Origin: Amoebidium appalachense
Lineage: Eukaryota > Ichthyosporea
Direction of reading: 5' to 3'
Length of the DNA stretch: 64,000 nt
Assembly (NCBI GenBank): GCA_963693365.1
Contig: CAVNZM010000010.1
Span: 6,138,001 to 6,202,000 of the forward strand
In this document: piece after piece, positions 55,103 through 64,000 of the stretch
Layout of the letters: each line of letters opens with the position of its first letter
How positions within the stretch are numbered: position 1 is the first letter of the stretch
Made by a program: the position numbers and the translations under genes
Notes under the pieces: model-generated
The model's input: only the letters and a program-made list of their open reading frames with translations
What the model was told of the DNA's origin: nothing
Databases searched by the model: none

Positions 55103-55579
55103 TCATAACGCCACGCCTACGGTAACATGACGTAAATTGATGTTGTGGCGTTTCTGTGTGGTTGCAATACGGGTCACATGTGCTGCAGTGTCTGTTGAAT
55201 CACCTTTTTTAGCATATGAAGATCGACTCTTGTTACATATCACTGAGTTTCTGGGCATGTGACTAAATCGGTTTAAGGTGTAATAGGTCAGCTTTTCCTG
55301 TACATAGGAGGTGATTTTATGCTGCCCACATATCGATGCTAGGGTTTTTATCTGTAAATCATACACTTTGGAGCGATGTTTAGCATGACCAAACAGAACC
55401 ATACAGTACATGAGTGGAAGTTTTGGTACCAAAGTGATTGGCACCGCAGGTTCGGTGCGCTCATTCCCAACGATTGTTAACTTCTCATATGGTGGGCGCT
55501 TTTGTTTAAGCAACACAATTTCCCTTCTTGTTGTATGCAATTTTCTTTCTTTCTGTCTTTCTGTTTTTGCCGTGGTCAA
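55103..55579 (-). mobile_element. LINE-like reverse transcriptase C-terminal fragment
   Basis: An unusually long, non-repetitive minus-strand open frame of 158 codons. Its middle has a hydrophobic MYCMVLFGHAKHRSKVYDLQ, then LASICG and, about 30 residues on, LNRFSHMPRNSV. This spacing resembles the C-terminal part of non-LTR retrotransposon polymerases, where a Y/LYG block is followed by a RxILG block and later a R-x-x-FGHVxRM block. The N-terminal part and the catalytic domain are not in the window in readable form. The assignment is by pattern only; the alternative is a chance open frame. Confidence 0.35.
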
Positions 55580-55739
55580 ATACTATTTAGATATGTTGTT
55601 GCTTTCGATTTGCTTATTGGCTCGGCTCAGCCAAGTGCCCCCCGGGCACGATCATCAGAAACGTACACGCACTGCCTCTACGAACAAAATCCAAATAAAC
55701 ACACCGCACAAAGAAAGCCCCTCTACCCTATCCTCCCCC

Positions 55740-55774
55740 TCCACTACCCTCAATGTGTGGGCGTGTGTTTGTGT

Positions 55775-55848
<74 letters not shown>

Positions 55849-55888
55849 ATGTATGTGTGCATGTGTGGTGTGTGTCTGTGTGTGTGCC
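55740..55888 (+). repeat. (GT)n microsatellite
   Basis: About 35 GT units at 55778-55848 with degenerate flanks. Confidence 0.9.
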
Positions 55889-56127
55889 GTAGCCAATCAG
55901 CAAGAGACTAGCTAAATACGGGGAAATGCAACACAGCTCGGGCGGGTGGGTGCTAAGTAGGGGCCGACGGGGAAACAAAGCTAAGACGAGTAGAACGATT
56001 CGCCGCCTATATACCATAGTCGGCTCCCTAGTGGCCACTGATTGTTGGAACACTATTCCAACCAATCAGTTGGCCTAAATACATCTCTAAATAGAGCTTG
56101 ATGAATCAGAGCTTGATGAATTTTTTT

Positions 56128-56771
56128 TTTCTTTTTAATGACTTTATTGATATGCTCAGCAAAATAGAAGCCATCGAGATATCTCCTCGGTTTAAAACAA
56201 AGAGGTGTCTTAGGAGATAACGACTATAATAATCATACACCCTAGAAAACTCGTTAAACATACCGTGGTTCAACAGATAGTCAATAGAAGTTAATATCAG
56301 GATTATCTAAATAAGCCAGTCTTCTAATTTCTAACGGAATAATCTGAGATAAATACATCTATCTAAGTGTTTACGAGAAAAAAGTTCTGCACAAAAGTGG
56401 CACAAACATTTATGGAAACAAAGGTTACGGCGCCAAAATAAACATTTCCAAGCTATATCACAAGGAGGGGTTAGAATTGCAAAATCGGTAAGTGTGGTAG
56501 GTTTACGAGAGGAAGGATAATATAAATATAAGTATGTAGCTAATTTACACAACGATTGTAAAGAAAATAGACGAGTCTCTAATATAAAAAGAAGCACAGG
56601 CTCAAGAGCCCTACCATGATACTCTATATCACAACGATGAAGCAAAGGATATCGAGTATGAAACCAAGTAACATACTGCTGATAACTAGTAGAAGAGAAA
56701 AATAAAGGAGATAAGTATTTAAACCTTCTGCCGGCCAAACGATGGTGCGTAGCGGATGTGGAGCACGCCAA
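56128..56771 (-). pseudogene. Decayed AT-rich coding sequence with poly(A)-like end (possible retropseudogene)
   Basis: Minus strand. An open frame of 146 codons (56771-56331) is rich in Cys, Leu, Tyr and Phe and includes the Cys pattern CFHKCLCHFCAEL. Protein-like sequence continues in other frames: MYLSQIIPLEIRRLAYLDNP (about 56356-56297), then after another shift SIDYLLNHGMFNEFSRVYDY to about 56160. AATAAAG at about 56151-56145 is followed by an A-rich run to 56120. Several frame breaks, no simple repeats, base composition unlike the neighbours and a terminal AATAAA plus A tract together suggest a retroposed, decaying gene copy. The parent family is not recognised. Confidence 0.4.
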
Positions 56772-57925
56772 TCACATAGCTAGAAATCCCGCTGACCCGA
56801 CCCGACCCGGAAAGCTAAAAGAAACCCCCGTTGAATTCCGAAATCCGAAGCACTAGTTCCCAACTTGCCAAGGGTCAAGGCTTGACGGGGCCAGAGCTGC
56901 GGCTGAAAACGCCCTGAACGCCCTTGTCTTTTTGAGTTTATTCCATGCATATTCATTTAGGAAACTAGCAAGGAAAACATTTCTCAAGAAAATATAGTGT
57001 ACCCGTCGACATGGTGAACGCAAGAGGAGAACGCAAGAGGATTGTTGAAGGGCTTGTTATCGTGGCCCAAAAAATGTACGGATAGCCAATAAACGAGCGA
57101 GTACGCACAACTTTTTTATTGGTTGCTAATATTTTAACATTGTACTAAAAAAGCCAATCATAAATGGAGAGTGTCGTTCAACCGCATACCTGCAAGTAAA
57201 CACAACCGCCACCGCAGATATGCTGCCAGTGCACCTTGGCCAAAGTTTGGACAGCTGGGCCTGAGCTGGCCCCTCCGGCCTCGTGACGTCCGGAGCTTAT
57301 GTATATGCCTAGGTAGGGGGAAGAAGCATGGAAGATATGTATTTCATATGTTTATGAAGGTTTCTGGCAATTCCTATTTTAGTGTTGTTGCTAATAATTC
57401 AAGTAAATTCCCTTCGAAAGATCCAATCATAAGGGCGACCATCGCGTGAGCCATGGCCAATCACGTTCGAATATTTTGTGCACAGTGCAGCTCCCAGCTG
57501 AGCTCCGGGAGTTCCCAGTGACATACAATAGGTAAACAAACCCTTTGAACTCCATAAAACGCCCTGAAAACAGGCAGGTGCTTCTTCAGTTTGCTCAGTG
57601 CGCAGTGTGATCAACAGCAGTGTGTACAGCAGACAAACCACGCCCTCTCTCTGCTTAAATTAGTGCTAGGTGATAGTAATTGTTGTACTCGGAAACAATC
57701 TACTGTACCCCAAGCCCTAGGACGCACTCTCGAGGTGCTCTGCCAGAACCAGAAAGCAAGCAATTGCATGGCATATCTATGCATGCGTCGCCAGCAATCA
57801 CGTTCATAAGAGAGAATATATAGTGACTGAAGCAACATTGTGTTGAAGCCGTCATCAGCCATCACACCACAAACGTGTTTCCTCAACGTTGACGGAGAAG
57901 AAAAAGAATTCGAACCTCCCAGAAA
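56772..57925 (+). promoter_or_regulatory. Upstream region of the LtrA-family gene
   Basis: Repeat-free. CCAATCA boxes lie at 57154-57160, 57423-57429 and 57457-57463. A TATA-like CCATAAAACG near 57555 could place the transcript start around 57585, giving a leader of about 340 bases. No coding exon is supported before 57926. Confidence 0.4.
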
Positions 57926-58438
57926 ATGGAATCTACTAATGGCAAACAGAGCAAGGCCCAACAAATGGACCACCCCCACGTGAATGGGGAGGCAGCTGTG
58001 GATGTGACCGAGGATTCATCAGCCCACACCGACCACAAGCAGCACCACCACCACCACGCTGCAAAGTGGCACGACGACGGGTTTTTCCAAAAGCCAAAGT
58101 AGGTGCACAACACAACGGTGTTAACATCATAATCACTCTATGACCCGGTTACCTGCACATGGAAAATATATTTTAGTAGATGTTCCTGAGCCATCTGTGA
58201 GTGACCCACTTGGTGACTCATGAATGCAGGCCCTTAATAATAATAATAATATATAAACGAGCCTGGATTTCAAAGCTTTAAACGTTATAAATGATTATCT
58301 TTATTATATGTGGTCTAGGACTTTTAGAGCAGGTCAGCGTTGAGCAGTGGAAAGAACCCCACTAAAACTAAAACCAAGTCATAAGCTAAACATCACCTTC
58401 CCCCCCCGGCCTCTCCCCTTCTCCAGCCCCTCCCTGCC

Positions 58439-58469
<31 letters not shown>

Positions 58470-60131
58470 ACACACCCTCTCCCCTCCTTCCGCTGAAAAG
58501 GCGTTCTACTTCCTCTAACCCACGACATGCCCACACACACGCGCGCGCGCGCACACACACACACACACACGCACACACACACACAAACACGTGCGAACTC
58601 ATAACACTACAACACCATTACGCGCACAGAATTCTCGTTGAATGGGCAGAAGATGGGACCGGCAAATTCCTTCTCTATGGAGAGCGAAAGGTGACCTGGT
58701 CGGAGCTGTTCTACGACCTCATCTACGTCACCTGCATTGCCAAAATGGGCGGTGACCTCAGAGAAAGTAACATGGATGCACTGACGTATATTATTGGGTA
58801 CGTTTATCCCTTAAGGCTTAAAGGTGCATTTAACCTTGTGTGGGCGTATTAGGTATACTCCTTAACTAGTGTTGCATTCAACCTTGTGTACGCGTAACAC
58901 CCCTTAAATTTAAGGTGGATTTGACCTTAAGCAAGTTAATATGTGGCTGTATTAGGTGAGCAGGGCACTCGAAACTGCAGCTGTGATAGGAGATCTCCAT
59001 ATCAGAACCTTGAAAATTTATTAATATACCAGTGTTGTCAGGAGAAAAGATTTCCTTTTTTACATCCCACGGCGCAGAGATGAGTGCACAGTAGTTTGCC
59101 TCGGAGACTACTCACACATCTGCCCAAATTGCCACCCCTGTTTTTTGTAGTGATACTGAGGCAGATCCGGTCTGAAAATGCTCTGGTGGTGTCATGCCAT
59201 ATCTGCCCTTGGCAATCAATTCACATAAGTCACATTAGAATCACTAAAGGGTAGAGATGCTCTTGTATTAATGTAAGTAGGCCTTGTATGGGGGCTTCCC
59301 AACATATCTGCAACAGTGCAACTGGTAAGGTTTTTGCTTATTTAAGCACATCTCCTATACCCACACAGGTTTTTTGCGCTGTGGAACACGTGGTACTCGT
59401 GCATCATCTACTCCACATGGATGCTCACCGATGACTTGTTTCATAAAATCAGCCAGTTTTTCCTTATGGTAAGTCCGCACCATATTTGGGAGCTGCCGAT
59501 GTTGGCCCGAAATAAGGGTAAAGTTTCGCGTAGGTATTCCGAGTTCTTTTCACCGTGACATGATTATGGAATGTCTTCGATAGGGTACCTCGTGGGAATT
59601 GCTGCCACTTTGGCATTGATGGGTCAATAAATCTTCCCTAGTTCTACTTGACAGCATGTCCGGGGCTGATGGTCAATGTTAGAAATCGATACATAGCCGA
59701 TGTTCGGTTGACGGTAGACGGTGTGGGTTCATCATACTGAATCAACACACCACATCCAACACAGATGTCCATTGTCTCTGCCGGGATGCATTTTGGAGGT
59801 GGTGCCGACGCAGTGAATGCAAGGGGGTTCTGTGTCTCCTTTGCTGTGGCCCGTCTGATCCTTGTGCTGTATGTGCCCCTCGCATGACTTTATGGTGTGA
59901 TGGGGTTCAACTTGTGCGGGTTGGGGGGGGGAGGAGCGGGGGGTGGGGGGGGGGGGGGGGGTGATAGGCCTGTTAAGGCAACAATTCATGCCACAAGGAC
60001 TTTCACTTCAAATTTTGGGCTCGGCTCTACTTCTTTCACGTGCCCGATTTGGCTGAATGTAATTACTGTGTGAGCCATCCCGATGCCCCACCCCCTCTTA
60101 GAATCTCTCTCTCCCCCCCCCCTCTCTCTCT

Positions 60132-60163
<32 letters not shown>

Positions 60164-61367
60164 TGCTCTTTAATCCTGCTCCCCTCCCCCACCCCCCACC
60201 CCTTTCCCCAACCACCACTACTACACCACACATTCACACACACGCGCGCCCACACACACATACACATACACACACACACCCACACCCACACACACACAGG
60301 AAGAGGGAGAGCGAAGGAGAGAAGGAGGGGAGGGGAAGGGAAGAATAGAGAGAAAAAGAGGGTGGGAAGGGGGGGGGGTGGTAAACTATCTGGGAATGCC
60401 CTGTTGCACACAGTACTTAAACCCATCACCACCAAACCACCTTTCAGGGGCTATATCTGGGCCATGGCCTGTCTGCCCCGTTTCCGTACCATGGGTGTGC
60501 CGCTTGTGTTCTGCCACTCCGTCATAGTGGCCATGTGGATGGCTGCAGGATTTGTTGGCAGTAGTACGGCTGCAATGGGCATCGGCATCGCTTCAGTCGT
60601 CTGGGACTGGGTTTTCCCAATCATGCTGTATGCCTGTTATCTCTCCCTCTCCTCTATGCTTCCCCCCCCCCCCCCCCCTTCCCCCCCCCCCCCCCCCCCT
60701 CCCTTCCCTCCCTCCCCCTGTCCCTCTCTCCCCCCTCTCCTCCAACCACCGTTACCAGCACCCCCTTCACTCCCTGCACCCCCCACCCCTCCCTACATTG
60801 CTTATGAGCATATCTGCATGAAGGCACAAATGATGGCATGCAGGTATATTTGGTTTAGTTTTCCCAACACACGGATAAATGCTCACACATGCCTACTTGT
60901 GCGCAGGGAGGCAGCCAGATACGGGCACGTGCATACACTCGTACACTCCTAGGAGGTATATATATCATATGGAGCAGATACGCACACACATTCACAGATG
61001 CACACGTGCTCATCGAACGAATCTGGGGAGCAACTGCGCTGACATTACCCAACCACAACACCAACACACACACGCACACACACACACACACACACATGGG
61101 CACAAGCCGACCAACCGCCCAAGTCCAAGCGTCTACCCCTCCACCTTGAGCACATTATTGAGCGGTTTGGTCTGTTCATTGTCATTGTGCTGGGGGAGAC
61201 AGTCACAGGCATCACCGTCACCACTAATGGCCACGAGTGTACGTGGTACCCTTTGCACTCTGAATGCCGGATCGTGAATAATCGGGTTTTGTATAAATCA
61301 GTTGGTGCATTTTCACCATTTTTGCTTTGGTTCCCCATTCCCCGCATCCCCTTCCCCATCCCCAGCG

Positions 61368-61401
<34 letters not shown>

Positions 61402-61537
61402 CCCTCCCCCTGCGCCTTTTGGTTCATTCTCGCCTTCGGTGTCTGTGGCTGGAAGAATCGGGTATTGATAATCTTTGATAATCTTTGCACGTATTGTATG
61501 AGTACTTGGTATGCCATGTATTCCACAACATGTTACG

Positions 61538-61569
<32 letters not shown>

Positions 61570-61771
61570 ACCCCCCCCCTCCCACCCTCCTGGCACCCTT
61601 ATTCTCCTTCGTCACCAACCATATTAATCTGGTTTAGGTTGCTTGTGGTGTCGGGGCTATCCCCGCATCTCCCAATCCGTTTGTGTCCAAACCCCCCCCC
61701 CCTCCCCCATCCACCCACTACCACCACCACCACCACCACCACCCTCGAAAGAAATAAATACAAAAGGAACC

Positions 61772-61802
<31 letters not shown>

Positions 61803-62252
61803 CGAACAACAAGTGCTTACTCCTTTTGGAAACATTTTGCAGCACTTGCCATCTACGTGTCTGTTGGTCTAGGTCTAGCCATAGTGCTCAGCCTCAAGAT
61901 GCTCTACTTTGATACGGACATACGAGACATACAGGATCATGCACTGAGAAGGGGCCGCACAACTGCTTTCCTCTGGCTCTTCTCTCACCCTATTATGGTG
62001 GGTGCAGGTGGCTCTCGTCATTTAGTACCGGAAGATTTCCCTGTTTTGGGATGGGGAATGGGGGGGGGTGGAGGGGTGGGAGGAACGGGGGGAAGGGGAG
62101 GGAGGGTGAGTGGAAACAGGGTGGGGGGAAGGGGGGAGGGTTGGGGGGGGGGGGGGGGGGGGGGGAGGAGGGACGGGGAGATTTAATGCATTCAAAAAGG
62201 TGCAGGGTCACGGATATTAGGGATGGACGGGCATCAGAACGACTAACGTGAA

Positions 62253-62287
<35 letters not shown>

Positions 62288-63231
62288 GGGGGGGGGAGTC
62301 TCGGATGATCCAAGGAAAAAAATAGCTGGGTCACGTGCAAAATTTTAGTTGTGAATATCAAAGGATGTTGCTTGAATATCATATCAAGGGATGTTGCTTG
62401 AATATCAAGGGGATGTTGCTCAGTTAGTGCTTTGTCTTCAAGTGCATGTGGGTGTGTATTGGATGGATTGATGTGCATGTGCATGTGTGTGCGTGTTAGT
62501 TGCGATATAATTTTAAAAAAACTAATTCAAATTTAAAATTGAAACCCACAGGCTGTCGCCATGGCTATGATGGGCTCCGGCATTGAGTTTATCATTCACC
62601 AAACCGTTCATCACGTATGCAACCCCCCCTCCCCCCTCCCCCCTCCCCCTCTCCCTCCCTCCCTTTCCCACCATCCCACCCCCACCGCCATCTCAGCCCT
62701 CCTCCTCCTCGTCCAACCCCAACCTCCCTTCACTAAACATATTCCTCCTCCCAGTAATTCCCGGGGGATCCTGGTCTGGCATTGAGTGTTCACACTTTTT
62801 TTTTTTTTTTTTTTTTTTGGGTGGGGGTGGGGGGGGGGGGGGGGGGGGGGAGGACTCCTGCATACAGGGCAACCCGAATGCATAATTTCACGTGTGCGTA
62901 AGCCATAAACGAAAGGAGTGTTTTGATTGAGTGTGTGCATGCATGTGTACTTGTGTATCCGGGTGTTATTCTGTATCTGGACGTGTACCGCATGCAGTAC
63001 GTATTTCTGTATTTGCAAGTGTACGTGTTTTCTGCATCTGTAAGTGTTCGTGTTTTCTGACTGTCTTGCACGAACACTTGTTTTTTTCAGGCCGAGGGTG
63101 AGGAGGCACACTGGCAGGAGGTCAGTGGGCGCAAGTGGCTGGGCTACGGTGTGGCCATTGTGTTTGTGATCATGGGCACACACTCCCGCATCCACAACCC
63201 AAGCTATGCCTGCCGCACCCGCAACCCCGAG
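57926..63231 (+). CDS. LtrA-family (low temperature requirement A) multi-pass membrane protein, 3' end outside window
   Basis: Exons: 57926-58098, 58630-58797, 59369-59468, 59765-59868, 60448-60627, about 61130-61238, 61843-61997, 62552-62614 and 63091-63231; about 397 residues so far. The soluble N-terminus has five His in a row. The family block KVTWSELFYDLIYVTCIAKM opens the membrane part. Further helices include FFALWNTWYSCIIYSTWM, VFCHSVIVAMWMAAGFVG and the diagnostic HLEHIIERFGLFIVIVLGE, matching the bacterial H-x-x-ERFGLF-x-I-I-x-LGES motif. Later helices follow in exons 7-9. The biochemical role of LtrA proteins is unknown; the name comes from a Listeria cold-growth mutant. The exon 5/6 join does not fit in phase with visible sites (GTATGC donor, CCAAG acceptor), so a short exon or an error lies there. 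The last visible donor is GTATTT at 63232. Confidence 0.82.
58379..58629. repeat. C run and (CA)n/(GC)n in LtrA intron 1
   Basis: A C run at 58437-58455 is followed by CA repeats, with a CGCGCG block around 58540-58550 and an acceptor GCGCACAG before 58630. Confidence 0.8.
61365..61398. repeat. Poly(C) in LtrA intron 6
   Basis: A long C run; further C runs lie at 61540-61569 and a composite of (CCA)n and an A run at 61722-61802 just before exon 7. Confidence 0.85.
62350..62422 (+). repeat. Short tandem repeat, three units of about 24 bases
   Basis: GAATATCAAGGGATGTTGCT recurs three times with small length changes inside LtrA intron 7. Confidence 0.7.
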
Positions 63232-63256
63232 GTATTTTTGTCTCCCTCTCCCCCTT

Positions 63257-63289
<33 letters not shown>

Positions 63290-63490
63290 CCCCTTCCCCT
63301 CCCCCCTCCCATCCTCCTCCCCCTTTTCCTCCCCCCCCCTTCCCCCTGCATCCCTCCCCTTTCCCCCGACCCTCCAGGCCTAAACTTTTCTCTATCTGCT
63401 CCTCGACCTTCCTCTTCCTCACACACACATGCACACTATGACTATGAACATCTCCACATGTGACTCCCCCCACCCCCCTCCCCTCCCCCC

Positions 63491-63540
<50 letters not shown>

Positions 63541-63695
63541 TACACGTTCTTTACAACTTGCCCCCCTCCCCCCCCCCCCCCCCCCCCCCCCGTATACTTG
63601 CACTGCCCCACACTCTCATCTCTCAGATTCCCCGCAACCCATCTCCCCTGCTCCCATTTATTTCATTTTTGTTCCACTGCCTCAGGGCAACTTTA

Positions 63696-63757
<62 letters not shown>

Positions 63758-64000
63758 TTCCCCCCCTCCGTTTCCTCCCACAAACACACTCACACACACA
63801 TGGTCACACGTACACACCCTCCTACCAACCCACTGCACCGCCTCCCAACACACGCTCCGTTCGTTGACCCACCTTGGTCATAACAGTCAGAAGCCCTGCC
63901 CCGTTATGAATCCCAGTGTGTGCCTCAAGCCCCAGTGTGTGTGTGTGGAGTATATATAGTATGCAACTGCAATGCTAATTAGTGGTCTTTTCAGGGTGTG
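63232..64000. other. Continuing intron of the LtrA-family gene or terminal exon not resolved
   Basis: Holds C runs at 63259-63288 and 63569-63591, (CA)n at 63491-63537 and a C tract of nearly 60 bases at 63699-63757. CTCTCAG near 63627 could be an acceptor leading to a short hydrophobic frame, but the frame runs into the poly(C) tract without a stop, so no exon is called. Confidence 0.5.

Overview
The window is nuclear DNA of an intron-rich eukaryote. Genes are split by GT-AG introns of roughly 0.25-3 kb that are packed with simple repeats: (CA)n/(GT)n, (CT)n, and unusually long poly(C)/poly(G) runs of 20-60 bases. Six protein genes can be read with real confidence; all other long open frames are translations of simple repeats. 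A KIN1/MARK kinase, a complete SMC5, a DUF4436 protein and an LtrA-type protein together would suit a unicellular opisthokont, for example an ichthyosporean-type holozoan. That placement is inference, not proof.

Layout. 668-2815 (+): a coiled-coil/BTB(T1)/WD40 protein with one frame break near its end. 2.8-7.2 kb: repeat-rich, with an orphan exon resembling the start of alanine aminotransferases, a duplicated promoter-like module (5.87-6.10 kb) and one full-length copy of a structured SINE-like element. 7529-10259 (-): a three-exon DUF4436 membrane protein. 10.3-13.9 kb: intergenic, with a 450-bp foldback element, a pair of 207-bp direct repeats, a small minisatellite and a promoter with CRE, CCAAT and E2F sites. 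13936-38078 (+): SMC5, about 1,074 residues in 26 exons over 24 kb. 38.1-42.4 kb: intergenic with a CCAAT/TATA promoter candidate. 42451-50193 (+): a seven-exon KIN1/MARK-family kinase with UBA-like and KA1 domains. 51866-53717 (+): a two-exon, 66-residue protein with one membrane segment and a coiled coil. 53.7-57.9 kb: intergenic, with a LINE-like fragment and a decayed, apparently retroposed AT-rich sequence on the minus strand. 57926-63231 and beyond (+): a multi-exon LtrA-family membrane protein running off the window.

The genes do not form a pathway. SMC5 serves genome stability and its promoter carries a consensus E2F site, as expected for an S-phase gene; the kinase family acts in polarity and energy signalling; DUF4436, LtrA and the 66-residue protein are membrane proteins. 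CCAATCA (NF-Y type) motifs lie upstream of at least five of the gene starts.

The most unusual property is the repeat landscape. Simple repeats sit mostly inside introns and often touch the splice sites, while several intergenic stretches are nearly free of them. Many C-runs follow a conserved sequence that matches the 3' end of the SINE-like family, which suggests that a retroposon may have seeded the poly(C) tracts.
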